From contig JAQWSE010000012.1 in assembly GCA_029243395.1 (NCBI GenBank), positions 1 through 64,000 of the forward strand: 64,000 nt of DNA. Reading direction: 5' to 3'. How positions within the stretch are numbered: the stretch's first letter is position 1; each line of letters starts with the position of its first letter. The notes under the pieces were generated by a model, which saw only the letters and a program-made list of their open reading frames with translations, was not told the origin of the DNA and did no database searches. Positions 43,435-53,299 of this stretch are shown piece after piece. The position numbers and the translations under genes were made by a program. Origin of the DNA: Paracoccaceae bacterium. GTDB taxonomy: Bacteria > Pseudomonadota > Alphaproteobacteria > Rhodobacterales > Rhodobacteraceae.

Positions 43435-44178
43435 ATGTTACTCAATTCAAAGAACAATGATCAAAAGTTGGTTCATAATAATTTGATCAATGCTGTATTT
43501 CCAAAAAGAAAAGCTCTCAAAAATGATGTGGGCAGGAACTTGCTAGTTCAGCGCGTAAAAGATCAAACTCCTAGGGTCAAACCTTTTAGTTATGAGGTTG
43601 TTCAAGATTTCTTAGCGCTTGGTGAGTACTATAACGATCAGCAGTTTTATGATGCACGAATATCTTTTTGTGATAAATGGGGACCTTTAATCAAGATCAG
43701 AGAAGATGAGGTAATGTTTAAAAAATCATTAAATATTCTACTGGATTGCGAAGATGCTAAACAAAAATCAGAGTTTCCGGCTTTTAGTTTTGGCACTGAC
43801 CCCATAAAGCAAGACTTTCAAATACTGAATTGGGACTATGATAGTGCGGAAAGACTTGTTCCTGCTTTTAAGCCTACCTCCCTTTTCAATGCCATTTATT
43901 TAGCATGGGGACTGACAGCCCAGTCTAGAAAAGCAAAAAAAATATGTAAATATTTCAAGTTTTATGGTTCAAGGAAAAATTGCAGTCACTACTTCCAGGA
44001 CACACGAGGAGATAGAGAATTCTGTTCTAGAAACTGTAGTAATGCTTTTAGACAGAAACCTGATTGGCAAGAAAAAGTTCGCAGAGATATAGGCATCAGA
44101 ATAAAAAAATCTAGGATCAAGTTCGAAAGAGTTAGTAACGAGAGTATTAAAAATAGTGAGCGCCCTACTTTAGACTGA
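43435..44178 (+). CDS. Hypothetical protein with a C-terminal CGNR-like zinc finger
   Basis: A 247-residue protein if started at ATG 43435, behind a CGGAGAG; the open frame extends 43 codons further up without a better start. The last 70 residues contain a cysteine/histidine cluster (K-I-C-K, N-C-S-H-Y-F, E-F-C-S-R-N-C-S-N-A-F-R) that resembles the CGNR zinc finger of ABATE-domain proteins. These are suspected to bind nucleic acid and act as stress regulators. The N-terminal 170 residues are not recognised. It stands alone between divergent and convergent neighbours. Confidence 0.6.
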   Translation: MLLNSKNNDQKLVHNNLINAVFPKRKALKNDVGRNLLVQRVKDQTPRVKPFSYEVVQDFLALGEYYNDQQFYDARISFCDKWGPLIKIREDEVMFKKSLNILLDCEDAKQKSEFPAFSFGTDPIKQDFQILNWDYDSAERLVPAFKPTSLFNAIYLAWGLTAQSRKAKKICKYFKFYGSRKNCSHYFQDTRGDREFCSRNCSNAFRQKPDWQEKVRRDIGIRIKKSRIKFERVSNESIKNSERPTLD

Positions 44179-44191
44179 AGACCTTTATTAC

Positions 44192-45784
44192 TTATGTTAC
44201 AATTACACCAGGATTTAAGATGCCTTTAGGATCTAGGTATTCTTTGGATCTATTCAAAACCTTTCCAAATAATAAAGGTCTTTGTTTTTTGTACCACTTA
44301 CTATGGTCACGTCCAATCGCATGGTGGTGAGTAATCGTACCACCATTTGCGATGATTGCATCAGATGCAGCATTTTTTATTGCTAACCAGTCTTCAATCA
44401 TTCTATTGGGTTCACTATTGGCATGGAATGCAAAATAAGGTGCGGGGCCATCCGGATATGCATGGCTAAATCGACACGATACTGCTCCTTTATGACCAGT
44501 AGTTTGGAGTATAGCCAGCTCTGTGGCCTGTTTTACATTTTGAAAAAAATTTTCAAACTTGTCCCAGGTGATAGCTGTTTCAAATGTGTCAGAAATAATA
44601 CCTCTGGGTGTTAATTTTTCGCGATTATAGGGCATACGAATAAAGGCTTCTCTCCAGGCTCCAACCAGACTTTCCTGGTTTGTACTTGGGTTGTTGCGCC
44701 AATCCACATCTATAACGCCTCCGTTATCCAAACAGCATTGCTCCGCCCTAGTGATCCAAGCATCCACAGGGTGATCAGAGTTTTCAAAAGACACTATCAT
44801 CAGTGTCGATGAGCCATTGCTCGCATTATTGATTTTGAGTTCCACATTATCCACAATCCGAACATTAGCAGGATAAAGGCCAGCTTGAGAAATAGCTTTA
44901 ACAGATTTGGCAGCTACCAAAAAATTTGAAAAGAGAAATCCTGCTGTTGCCTTGAAAGTTGGCTTTTTTTGAAGTCGCACCCAAGCCTCAGTGATGATCC
45001 CTAATGAACCTTCTGACCCTAGCATTAAGCGATCCGGGCTTGGGCCTGCGCCGGAACCTGGAACCCGCAATGATTGAATTTTTCCAACTGGGGTTGCCAT
45101 AGTTATATTTTGCACTAGATCATCAATATGGGTATAAAGAGTAGCAAAATGGCCACCTGATCGGGTAGCAATCCAGCCTCCTAAGGTAGAGTGCTCAAAA
45201 CTTTGCGGAAAATGGCGGAGTGTAAAGCCCGAAGGTTTTAGGCCAGCCTCAAGTTCTGGGCCACGGGCCCCTCCTTGTATCCTGGCAGCTTGGCTTTGTT
45301 CATCAATCTCTAAAACTTTGTTTAATAATGATAGATCTATAGTCACTGTGCCGTTATATTGTTCACCAACGTCGCTGGTTACTCCTCCTACAACAGATGA
45401 TCCAGCCCCGTAGGGAATAAGGGCAGCATTGATCTCGCCACACCATTCAAAAAGGTTGACGATGTCTTCTTCATTTTTTGGATAAGCGATAAGGTCAGGA
45501 GCATTACTAAAGTCACCAAGAAAGGTTCTTATAGAATCTGGTTGAGATTGACCGAAGGTATGTAAGACCCTTTCATATTTGTCTTTTGTGCATATGGTTT
45601 CAAGTGACTTTGGAGGCGTCAATCTAGATTCACTTAGAGAAATAGAATCTAATGAAGGGAATTTGGCTTTATCAGATCCCGATATTCCAAATGTAGTCAG
45701 AGATTTTAAGAGATTACTGGTTTCCTTATCTGATAAAGATTTGTCTTCGTAACCCCAACCCCAATATTTGAGCTTTCTTTTCAT
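44192..45784 (-). CDS. FAD-binding oxidoreductase, alkyldihydroxyacetonephosphate synthase (AGPS)-like
   Basis: A 530-residue flavoprotein of the vanillyl-alcohol-oxidase fold. The N-terminal W-G-W-G resembles the AGPS start, and the FAD-binding PCMH domain has P-Y-G-A-G-S-S-V-V-G-G near 120-130 and G-G-W-I-A-T-R-S-G-G-H near 205. The cap domain follows, ending in the H-H-H/H-H-A-I-G-R-D segment near 490. AGPS makes the ether bond of ether lipids, but most bacterial members have no proven substrate, and no lipid genes are near. The 3' end is 13 bp from the converging zinc-finger gene. Confidence 0.8.
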   Translation of the reverse strand: MKRKLKYWGWGYEDKSLSDKETSNLLKSLTTFGISGSDKAKFPSLDSISLSESRLTPPKSLETICTKDKYERVLHTFGQSQPDSIRTFLGDFSNAPDLIAYPKNEEDIVNLFEWCGEINAALIPYGAGSSVVGGVTSDVGEQYNGTVTIDLSLLNKVLEIDEQSQAARIQGGARGPELEAGLKPSGFTLRHFPQSFEHSTLGGWIATRSGGHFATLYTHIDDLVQNITMATPVGKIQSLRVPGSGAGPSPDRLMLGSEGSLGIITEAWVRLQKKPTFKATAGFLFSNFLVAAKSVKAISQAGLYPANVRIVDNVELKINNASNGSSTLMIVSFENSDHPVDAWITRAEQCCLDNGGVIDVDWRNNPSTNQESLVGAWREAFIRMPYNREKLTPRGIISDTFETAITWDKFENFFQNVKQATELAILQTTGHKGAVSCRFSHAYPDGPAPYFAFHANSEPNRMIEDWLAIKNAASDAIIANGGTITHHHAIGRDHSKWYKKQRPLLFGKVLNRSKEYLDPKGILNPGVIVT

Positions 45785-45993
45785 TGCTTTTCTATTTCAT
45801 TCTTTATTACTTGACCGGCTAGGCATTAGGGTAGTCAAATATATGCTAATTGCAAGTTTCTTGATTAGAAATTAATCTCATTCCTTTTAACACTAAATTG
45901 AGTTTAAAATATTACTCCACAAATAATTAGGTGTTCATTTCACAATATTTTTCTTTCAATTTCAGTATAAATTCTTTACATAGAACGAGAATT

Positions 45994-46068
45994 GCGGGCG
46001 TAGCTCAGGGGTAGAGCGTTACCTTGCCAAGGTAAATGTCGTGAGTTCGAATCTCATCGCCCGCTCCA
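45994..46068 (+). tRNA. tRNA-Gly(GCC)
   Basis: A complete cloverleaf: acceptor arm GCGGGCG pairs with CGCCCGC, the D-loop contains GGGGTAG, the anticodon loop TTGCCAA gives anticodon GCC at 46026-46028, and the T-arm has GTTCGAATC. An encoded CCA end is at 46066-46068. The decoded codon is GGC/GGU, glycine. Confidence 0.97.
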
Positions 46069-46186
46069 ATTCCCTGTGAATGATTTGTGCAGCGAATTTG
46101 AGAAAATAATTAATCACATCCAAACATGATAGGGTTATTCTTAAGGTTTGAATTGTTTAGAATCTTCCATTCACTAAATTATTAAT

Positions 46187-46783
46187 ATGTTTTTAAGTAT
46201 AATCATACCTTTGGCTCCAGATGACAGCGCTGATGATTTAATAAAACAACTTCAGAGGCTAGGCTATGATCCTATTGTGGTCAGTGAAGAGACTAGAGCC
46301 AAGAGCCTAAATCGAGGCGTAATGCTTGCCAACGGAGAGTACCTTATTTTTCTTCATGCCGACACCAAACTTGATGATTCTAGCTTGGAGAAATTACCAG
46401 GCATTTTGGAGGGAAACACTGAAATAATGTATCATTTTAAACTCAAGTTTGATCGAAGTGGGTTAGTATATTTTAATTCGTTAGCTGCAAATTTAAGATG
46501 TTATTTGTTTTCTATTCCGTATGGAGATCAGGGATTTTGTATTTCCAAAAAACTATTCATTGAGGTAGGAGGATTTTCAGAAAACATGGCCTATGGAGAG
46601 GACATGCATTTTGTGCTAAAATTAAAGCACTTAGGAAAGTCCATTAGGCAGCTACCATTTTCTATAACTACCAGCGCAAGGAAATATCATAAAAAAGGTT
46701 GGTTCAAAGTAACACTAATGCACCAATGGAGATTCTGGAAAATTCTTTATGGTTTCAGTTTTGGAAAAGGTAAGCAGAGATGA
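46187..46783 (+). CDS. Glycosyltransferase family 2, rSAM/selenodomain-associated transferase 2 type
   Basis: A 198-residue GT-A protein. The start S-I-I-I-P and the nucleotide-binding Asp in H-A-D-T (near residue 63) are classical, and Y-G-E-D near residue 144 holds the probable catalytic acid. The size and its overlap with a DUF2064 gene match the TIGR04283/TIGR04282 pair that in many genomes sits near a radical SAM gene; no such gene is in this window. The sugar donor and acceptor are unknown. The next gene overlaps by 4 nt (ATGA). Confidence 0.8.
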   Translation: MFLSIIIPLAPDDSADDLIKQLQRLGYDPIVVSEETRAKSLNRGVMLANGEYLIFLHADTKLDDSSLEKLPGILEGNTEIMYHFKLKFDRSGLVYFNSLAANLRCYLFSIPYGDQGFCISKKLFIEVGGFSENMAYGEDMHFVLKLKHLGKSIRQLPFSITTSARKYHKKGWFKVTLMHQWRFWKILYGFSFGKGKQR

Positions 46784-47418
46784 AAAAGTGTTTGGTGATT
46801 TTAGCAAAGACGCCAGAGATGTCTTTTATTAAAACCAGACTAGCTAGAGAAATCGGCAAAGATAAAGCACTTGAATTTTACCAGCTTTGTAAAGCTTGTT
46901 TGAATCGGTTTTTAAACTTGGGGGAACATTCCACATATATTGCTACTGCAGAAAAAAATGGGATTAAACATCCTTTTTGGAAAGATTTCTCTACATTCCA
47001 TGCAGAGGGAGAATCTTTAGGAGACAAGCAGTATTTCATATTTAAAAATTTGTTGGTTAAGTACGATGCAGTGGTTTTAGTTGGTATGGATATACCCCAA
47101 ATTGATCAAACCTTGATCAGAGAGGCGTTTGACAATTTAGTAACGTCTGATTTTGTCCTAGGCCCATCCCAGGATGGAGGTTTTTATCTATTTGGAAGTA
47201 GAAGAAGGATGTCGAAGTTGATCTGGTCTGAAACACCTTGGAGCACTTCAGAAACAGCGGAGGAATTTGTCAAATTGTTGAAACAAGAGCCAGTTTATTT
47301 AAGGACATTAACAGACGTGGATAATTTTTCAGACCTAAAGGTTTTAATAGGGGAAATGCCAAAAGAAATGTCTACTGCTCAGGAAAAAATTGTTGGTTGG
47401 ATAGGAGAGAATACATGA
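46780..47418 (+). CDS. DUF2064 glycosyltransferase, rSAM/selenodomain-associated transferase 1 type
   Basis: A 212-residue protein of the TIGR04282/DUF2064 family, with a nucleotidyltransferase-like GT-A fold. Family segments are A-K-T-P at 9-12 followed by K-T-R-L-A at 20-24, and G-P-S-Q-D-G-G-F-Y near residue 127 with the metal-binding Asp. It overlaps the preceding glycosyltransferase by 4 nt, so they are cotranslated. The reaction remains unknown in most organisms; a role in sugar or cofactor modification is proposed for the family. Confidence 0.8.
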   Translation: MKKCLVILAKTPEMSFIKTRLAREIGKDKALEFYQLCKACLNRFLNLGEHSTYIATAEKNGIKHPFWKDFSTFHAEGESLGDKQYFIFKNLLVKYDAVVLVGMDIPQIDQTLIREAFDNLVTSDFVLGPSQDGGFYLFGSRRRMSKLIWSETPWSTSETAEEFVKLLKQEPVYLRTLTDVDNFSDLKVLIGEMPKEMSTAQEKIVGWIGENT

Positions 47419-47460
47419 TATTATGGATTACTCTGTAATAGTTTTTTTAAAGGTAATGAC

Positions 47461-47790
47461 GTGAGTTATCATTGTAGAACAGTAAAATTCACTTTTGTTA
47501 GTATATTTGCAAAAAAAAGTTTTGTCTCTCAGCTAAATGCATCGGTTAACCAAACAGATTTTGACCGAGGCATGATCCAGCGGATTTTTTTTGACACATC
47601 AGAAAACCAAATTGTCCAAATCTTCGTGTAGCCTAATAAAGAGACTGCTGATAAAAGAATGAAAGAAATTGGGGACGATTTGCTCAGAAACTTGAAGGAA
47701 TCTAATGTTAAGATAGAACGGTTTGAGGGCACTATTAGCGAATTTGCAATTAATCCATCGCATAAGATTCCCACACCCACAATTAGCTGA
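47461..47790 (+). pseudogene. Small ORF interrupted by an in-frame TAG
   Basis: From GTG 47461, behind an AAAGGT ribosome binding site, a frame of 56 codons ends at TAG (47629-47631). The same frame then continues for 52 more codons to TGA 47788-47790, and both halves read like protein (M-I-Q-R-I-F-F-D-T-S-E-N and N-L-K-E-S-N-V-K-I-E-R-F-E-G). One stop in an otherwise open 109-codon frame, in an AT-rich gap of 484 bp, suggests a gene broken by a point mutation. I do not recognise the family. Confidence 0.35.
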
Positions 47791-47902
47791 TAAAAAACTT
47801 CTAGGATGAGCTTAACGTAACGTAAAAATATTATTTTGTTGAAATTTCTATCTGGAAAGTGATAGGCATCTAGCTTGATTTCAATTAAATTTCAGGAACA
47901 TC

Positions 47903-50239
47903 ATGCATAATTTTCCCGCTGGATATGCGCTGGCAGTTATCAATAACAGGATTAAGATTCTGTTAGCTAGCTTGTTATTGGTTGTTATTTCTATAGCAGT
48001 AATCGTAGCTAAACCTCTTGGTTATAATAATTCAAATGAAATGTGGTTCTTGCCTGGCGATCCAAATTTGGTTTCTTTTGAAAAATTGCAGGACCTATTT
48101 GGGGATTCTGAATATTTAGTTGTTGGAATATCTGCTAGAGATCAAGATCTTGATGTTTTTGAGTTAGATACTTTGGTCATGATTGATGAAATATCCACGA
48201 TGCTTGAGGACCATGAAGTTGTCACACAAGTCAGAAGTTTATCAAAATACCAGCGAACTTATAATAAAAATGGGATGGTCGCTACGGATAACTTAATAGA
48301 GGATTTTGATGATATAAAAACTGATTCTGATCTTATCAATTCTGCACGTGAGATAATGAAGGGTGAGGAACTAGCCCTAGATTCTATAATCACTAAAGAT
48401 TTCAAGGACACTAGGATTATGGCTCGGACGGAATATCGAGCTAATGACAACGCTCATAAAGTAAAGGTTGTCACAGATCTTAAGAATTTCATGGCTGAAA
48501 AAGGTTATGAGAAGAATGGTTATAATATTCGATTGGGTGGTGTACCTTTGGTAGGGGAACGATTTGAAACATTAAGTAATACTGATTTTGGTTGGATAGT
48601 TCCATTAATGTCATTTGTAATGTTTTGTATTTTGGGTCTAATGTTTAGATCTATTGTTGGAATGATTGTGCCTTGGGTGATTATTGCAATAAGTGTTGTT
48701 GTTTTTCAAGGTATTCAATCAGGCATTGGCTTTCCTATTACAGTTGTTAATCAGACATTGACCCCAATAGCTATGCTAATTGGGATGGCAACCACTGTTC
48801 ATGTTCTTTCTGAATTTTACGGTTTAAGAACTGTCGGACTTGATTCTAAAGAAGCGAGTATTCGTCTTATAGAGAACCTTTTAAAACCGGTCTTTTTTAC
48901 TAGTTTCACCACAACTATAGGATTTTCAGCTTTGTATGTAACTAAACTAGTGCCCGTGAGGGAGTTTGCTATTGTAGCAGCAACAATACCAGTAATTGTT
49001 TTTGTTTTTACTATGACGGCTTTACCAGCCGCTCTGAGCTTTTTTTCTACTTTGCCTAGGAGAACAGAAAATGCCTTTAAGCGAGATTGGTTAACTAAAT
49101 TCACTAATGCACTTCCTGATTTCAATTACAAATACAGAAAAGTGATAACAGCTCTGGGATTCTTCTTATTAATTTTCAGCTTTTATGGTGTTTCTCAAAT
49201 TAATGTTGATACCAACATTTTTAAATATTTCAGATCTGATCTGAAGGTCACTGATGACATGATTTACTTTGATGATAGGTTTAAGGGAATGGGTAGCATT
49301 GAGTATTTAGTAACATCTAAAGATAAATTTTCAGGAGAAGGTTTAGTGAAGGAGCCAGATTTTCTTAGGGATGTTGGAGTATTAGAGGATTTTCTGGAAA
49401 ATAAAAAGGAAACCGGTAATGCACTGACGGTAGCGGATTTTTTAAAGCAGACAAGACAAGCATTTTCGGGCGATGACCCAGAATATTATATTTTACCAGA
49501 TACAAAACAGATGACTGCACAGCTATTATTATTGTTTGAAAACTCAGGTCCAGAGGAAGATTTATCGGATTTAAAAGATTTCGATGAAATAAACCTTAGA
49601 ATAAATGTTCCGACAGTTAACATGGATGCAAGTGAGTTCAATGGTTTTGTTAAAACACTCAAATCAGAGATCGATGCACAGTTTCCTACTCTTGCGGTGG
49701 AAGCAACAGGGCCAATGGTAATGTTTCAGGCACAAAGTGAATATACGGACAAAGGTATAACGAGCTCCTTTACAGTTTCCTTAATATTAATAAGTTTAGC
49801 TTTCTTTATTGTATTTAGATCAGTCAAGTTTGGAGCTATCGCCATAGTTCCAAGTGTTATACCAATACTACTTGCTGGAGGCATAGCCGCCCTAATGGGA
49901 AAAGACCTGAATTTGGGATCCCTGATAGTAGGTGCGATGACAATGGGAATCGCTGTTGATGACAGTATACATATAATCAGCCGTTATAGGTTAGCGCGAC
50001 AAGAAGGCAGCAATGTTCACCAAGCGATGCAAAGAGCGATGAACGAATCTGGTAGAGCTATTATAACTACTTCAATCATTTTGGTCATTGGTTTTAGTAT
50101 GTTCTTAATGGGTCGTCTAGTTCCAATGATTGATACGGGTAGATTTGCTGCAATCATTTTTCTTTTGGCATTATTTGGAGTACTTTTCTTTATTCCATCA
50201 ATTCTTTATATTACTGATGAAGATCAGAAAAAGGCTTAA
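47903..50239 (+). CDS. MMPL/RND-family exporter
   Basis: A 778-residue inner-membrane protein with two repeats, each of a periplasmic domain and a bundle of about six helices (helix 1 near 20-40, bundle 1 about 215-385, bundle 2 about 620-770). The proton-relay region is visible as G-I-A-V-D-D-S-I-H near residue 690. Members export lipids or hydrophobic compounds using the proton gradient. The next two genes encode a LolA-like protein and an outer-membrane barrel, a known trio, so a lipid or lipoprotein transport role across the envelope is likely. Confidence 0.85.
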   Translation: MHNFPAGYALAVINNRIKILLASLLLVVISIAVIVAKPLGYNNSNEMWFLPGDPNLVSFEKLQDLFGDSEYLVVGISARDQDLDVFELDTLVMIDEISTMLEDHEVVTQVRSLSKYQRTYNKNGMVATDNLIEDFDDIKTDSDLINSAREIMKGEELALDSIITKDFKDTRIMARTEYRANDNAHKVKVVTDLKNFMAEKGYEKNGYNIRLGGVPLVGERFETLSNTDFGWIVPLMSFVMFCILGLMFRSIVGMIVPWVIIAISVVVFQGIQSGIGFPITVVNQTLTPIAMLIGMATTVHVLSEFYGLRTVGLDSKEASIRLIENLLKPVFFTSFTTTIGFSALYVTKLVPVREFAIVAATIPVIVFVFTMTALPAALSFFSTLPRRTENAFKRDWLTKFTNALPDFNYKYRKVITALGFFLLIFSFYGVSQINVDTNIFKYFRSDLKVTDDMIYFDDRFKGMGSIEYLVTSKDKFSGEGLVKEPDFLRDVGVLEDFLENKKETGNALTVADFLKQTRQAFSGDDPEYYILPDTKQMTAQLLLLFENSGPEEDLSDLKDFDEINLRINVPTVNMDASEFNGFVKTLKSEIDAQFPTLAVEATGPMVMFQAQSEYTDKGITSSFTVSLILISLAFFIVFRSVKFGAIAIVPSVIPILLAGGIAALMGKDLNLGSLIVGAMTMGIAVDDSIHIISRYRLARQEGSNVHQAMQRAMNESGRAIITTSIILVIGFSMFLMGRLVPMIDTGRFAAIIFLLALFGVLFFIPSILYITDEDQKKA

Positions 50240-50248
50240 AGTGACTTA

Positions 50249-51076
50249 ATGAGAGGGAAGTATCAGATGACCTTATCTATCAAACCAAATCTTTTCGGGT
50301 CAATCATTCTTGTAGTATTTTTTGTTGTTAAACCAGCCTTTGCGCTTACGGCATTTGAGATTATGTCAAAAGTTGATGCTAGATATACTGGAGATTCAGC
50401 AATATCTACCACAAGAATGATTTTAATTGATAAGAAGGATAGAAAACGCACAAGAGAAATAGAAATTCTTAGCAAGGATTATGCAGACGTTGACAAGTCA
50501 ATATCGTTTTTTAAGAACCCAGCTGATGTCAAAGGTACTGCTTACATGTCATTCAATTGGGACCTTCCATCAAAAGAAGATGATTCATGGCTTTATTTGC
50601 CGGCGTTGCAGAAGGTTAATCGGATAGCCTCTTCGGACCGATCTGGTTCATTCATGGGTAGTGATTTCACCTACACAGACATAGATGGGTTTGAATTAGG
50701 CGACTATAATTATGTACTCAAAAAGAAAAGTGATTTAGTTGACGGAAAGGATTGTTGGGTCATAGAATTAACACCAAAAAATAAGACAGTCATTGATAAA
50801 ACAGGTTATTTAAGAAGCTTACAGTGGATTAGGAAAGACATCTTTATTCCAGTTAAAGGCAGAATTCTTGTAAAAAAAGGAAAAAAGATAAAGCTTTTTT
50901 CTGCTAAAGACATCACAAAAATTGATGGTATTTGGACAGCAAAAACTTTACAAATGATCACCACAAAAAATAAGAAATTAGTGCATAAAAGTGTCTTTCA
51001 GCTTAAAAGTATAAAATACAATGCTGATGTTGGCGATAAAATTTTTAGTACTGAGGTCATGCAGCGTGGTCTCTAA
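50249..51076 (+). CDS. Outer-membrane lipoprotein-sorting (LolA-like) protein
   Basis: A 275-residue protein. It has a signal-peptide-like hydrophobic stretch (about residues 14-32, ending A-F-A-L) and a LolA/LolB-like half-barrel in the remainder. The segment D-D-S-W-L-Y-L-P-A-L-x-K-V-N-R-I near 110-125 is typical of the group annotated as outer-membrane lipoprotein-sorting protein. It is the second gene of the trio, 9 bp behind the MMPL exporter, and overlaps the barrel gene by 11 nt. It may carry a lipid or lipoprotein through the periplasm. Confidence 0.8.
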   Translation: MRGKYQMTLSIKPNLFGSIILVVFFVVKPAFALTAFEIMSKVDARYTGDSAISTTRMILIDKKDRKRTREIEILSKDYADVDKSISFFKNPADVKGTAYMSFNWDLPSKEDDSWLYLPALQKVNRIASSDRSGSFMGSDFTYTDIDGFELGDYNYVLKKKSDLVDGKDCWVIELTPKNKTVIDKTGYLRSLQWIRKDIFIPVKGRILVKKGKKIKLFSAKDITKIDGIWTAKTLQMITTKNKKLVHKSVFQLKSIKYNADVGDKIFSTEVMQRGL

Positions 51077-52544
51077 ATTAGTTAACAAGATTTCCAATAA
51101 GATTTTGTGCGCCTTATTTTTAGCTTTCATATGTTTTCTTCCAGGGGTCACCTATTCTGAAGAAAACAGCATTGATTTGATGTCTGACGATTTTGATTTA
51201 TTAGAAGATTCCTCATTAGAAGATTTGGAAACGGAGTTGGATCTCGACGGAGAAGGGGAGGTAGAGACACTCGACAAGAATGAAGTCTCTGAGGAAGAGA
51301 AAATTGGCAGATTTGGAATTGAAGGCCTTTCCGGTTCTATCAATCAAAGTTTCGTTTTTGGCATAGAAGATCCTGGGGTTAGCTTCGATCGGCAAAAAAG
51401 TGGCTTAGAAAGAATTCGTACAGCCTTTAATTTTAATTATAAGGGTGAAATTTCATCTAATGTTAAATATAAGGTAGGTGGGTTGCTTCGGTATGACTGG
51501 GGCAAATTAGATAATGATCAATATCGGATGGGTGGAAATTCTGTATACCTTAAATTAAAAGATGCTTACTTAGATATGTATCCATCCGAGAACATTTGGT
51601 TGAGAATAGGGAATCAAATTATTGCCCGAGGTCAATTTGATGGACTATCAATTACCGATACAATTAACCCAAGAGATCTATCGATTCCGGCACAAGGTGA
51701 ATTATCTGAGTTTAGGCAACATGTCCCAGCAGCGCTGATCAGTATCCCAATACAAAACGCTAAACTGGAACTCATCCTAACTTATGATGCTGGTGCCAAT
51801 AATGTCGGTCAACCAGGGAGCAGCTTTGATCCTCTGGTACTTTTCCAAAATTATCCCCTTCCGGAACTTAGTTCCTTATCTGCTAAGCATATAAAACCAA
51901 GTAATCGAACCGAGCTATTTGCAAGGCTGAACTATGCATTTAATGGTGGAGATTTCGCAGTAGTTTTTTCAGATGAAAACTTGAATCAAAGAAACTTAAA
52001 GTCAGTGATTACATCTTCATTCTTAAGTGAACTTCATTTTGGGTTTGATCGGGTCCAAAAATTTGGTTTTAGCGGTAATTTGGCTCGAGGAAACTATTTA
52101 TTTAAATATGAGGGAGCACAGATTGCAGGAGTGCCAATTCCAGGAAAGGATCCTACAATACTACCATGGAAGAAAAAAAATCAATCCGTTATGGGGTTTG
52201 GGTTGGATTATAGCGGCATTAACAACTTAACTATTGGTTTTGAGAGTGATATAAAACTTGTTCAAGAATATTCCGAAGATTTAAGTGGTTCCAAAACATC
52301 AGTTGGACAAGGATTCCAAGTGAGATGGACTGGATTAAATGATCTTTTGAACATTAGTGGAAGTGTTAGCAAATTGAATGGCGAGAAAAGTACCATTTCT
52401 AGTCTTGCTGCGAATTATAATGTGAAGGATGGTTTATCCCTTGGAGCTAGAGTTGTTCGCTATCAAGCTAGTTCTGTCTCAGATAGTTTTTACCCCTATC
52501 AAAATCAGGACGTAATCATGCTTTCCACTGAATATAGTTTTTAG
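51066..52544 (+). CDS. Outer-membrane beta-barrel protein (DUF1302-like)
   Basis: A 492-residue protein. GTG 51066 with GAGG eight bases upstream is chosen over an earlier in-frame start, because it gives a clean signal peptide ending near residue 32 (V-T-Y-S-E). An acidic stretch (about 35-75) is followed by alternating strands and a C-terminal aromatic residue, M-L-S-T-E-Y-S-F, which fits an outer-membrane barrel ending in Phe. Third gene of the MMPL/LolA-like trio, with an 11-nt overlap. It may form the outer-membrane end of the transport path; the substrate is unknown. Confidence 0.7.
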   Translation: MVSKLVNKISNKILCALFLAFICFLPGVTYSEENSIDLMSDDFDLLEDSSLEDLETELDLDGEGEVETLDKNEVSEEEKIGRFGIEGLSGSINQSFVFGIEDPGVSFDRQKSGLERIRTAFNFNYKGEISSNVKYKVGGLLRYDWGKLDNDQYRMGGNSVYLKLKDAYLDMYPSENIWLRIGNQIIARGQFDGLSITDTINPRDLSIPAQGELSEFRQHVPAALISIPIQNAKLELILTYDAGANNVGQPGSSFDPLVLFQNYPLPELSSLSAKHIKPSNRTELFARLNYAFNGGDFAVVFSDENLNQRNLKSVITSSFLSELHFGFDRVQKFGFSGNLARGNYLFKYEGAQIAGVPIPGKDPTILPWKKKNQSVMGFGLDYSGINNLTIGFESDIKLVQEYSEDLSGSKTSVGQGFQVRWTGLNDLLNISGSVSKLNGEKSTISSLAANYNVKDGLSLGARVVRYQASSVSDSFYPYQNQDVIMLSTEYSF

Positions 52545-52584
52545 ATAAATTGAGAGGTGCCTTTCTATCTATGATTAAAAGTCA

Positions 52585-52839
52585 TTACTCTTGTTTGCCT
52601 TCTAAAACATTGACCTTAGCCATTGCTTGTTCTTTGAATTTTTGAAGAATTTCTAAAGCCCTTAATTCTTTGCCGGCTATTTTTATGTCTGAAAATAATT
52701 CAACAATAACACCTGAATTATCGGATGATTTAAATAGAAGTACAGTATGCCCTTTGGATGTTTCAGCTGATGTTACAGCTTGCACTACTGTCCATAGAGA
52801 CGGAGCCAACAAAGTAAAATTTATAACTCGTGCATACAT
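52585..52839 (-). CDS. Small hypothetical protein, 84 residues
   Basis: An 84-residue soluble protein with a hydrophobic core and an amphipathic C-terminal helix (about 58-80). The sequence (V-V-Q-A-V-T-S-A-E-T-S-K-G-H near 19-32, F-K-S-S-D-N-S-G-V near 36) is not a family I know. It shares one base with the stop of the GYD-like gene upstream (TAATG), so the two are translationally coupled and probably work together. Confidence 0.55.
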   Translation of the reverse strand: MYARVINFTLLAPSLWTVVQAVTSAETSKGHTVLLFKSSDNSGVIVELFSDIKIAGKELRALEILQKFKEQAMAKVNVLEGKQE

Positions 52840-53195
52840 TACTCATCTTCCCCGAATGATTTGGCAGAAACATATTCAGTCATTTTTGTAGAGGCCAATT
52901 CATAAATTTGTTTTAACTCTGATGAGTCAAAAGCCCGATACCAATTGAGATCATCAAACATTCCACTAGCCTTGATAATGCCAGTCATTGAGGCAACGGC
53001 TTCATCATTTGGTCCCTCAACTAGAGCCACAGCACTTATTTCAGGATGATTAAGATATAACATTTCCAAAAGATTCCCCCCCAGGCTTTCGACGAAAGGA
53101 GCCACAATATCTTTTCGATTTTGAGGTTTGCTAACCATAGAAGAACTAAATTCCGTATTTGTTTTTCCGAGAACAATATATTTGTGCATATTCAT
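52839..53195 (-). CDS. GYD domain-like protein
   Basis: A 118-residue ferredoxin-fold protein resembling the GYD family. The start M-H-K-Y-I-V-L-G, the middle V-A-L-V-E-G-P-N-D-E-A-V-A-S-M near 55-70 and the later F-D-S-S-E-L near 90 match the usual K-Y-I-V, V-x-x-E-A-P-D-D-E-A and T-x-E-E-M pattern. GYD proteins are small and of unknown role, possibly ligand binding. ATG 53195 follows AAGAGG. It forms a two-gene unit with the 84-residue gene downstream. Confidence 0.65.
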   Translation of the reverse strand: MNMHKYIVLGKTNTEFSSSMVSKPQNRKDIVAPFVESLGGNLLEMLYLNHPEISAVALVEGPNDEAVASMTGIIKASGMFDDLNWYRAFDSSELKQIYELASTKMTEYVSAKSFGEDE

Positions 53196-53299
53196 ACCTC
53201 TTATTAATTTTTCATTGAGTTGAAATAGATTGAGATGGGTCTAGTTTCTTTGACATTTACTTTATATTCAACGTATAATTTCCTTAAAGGAAGAATATA

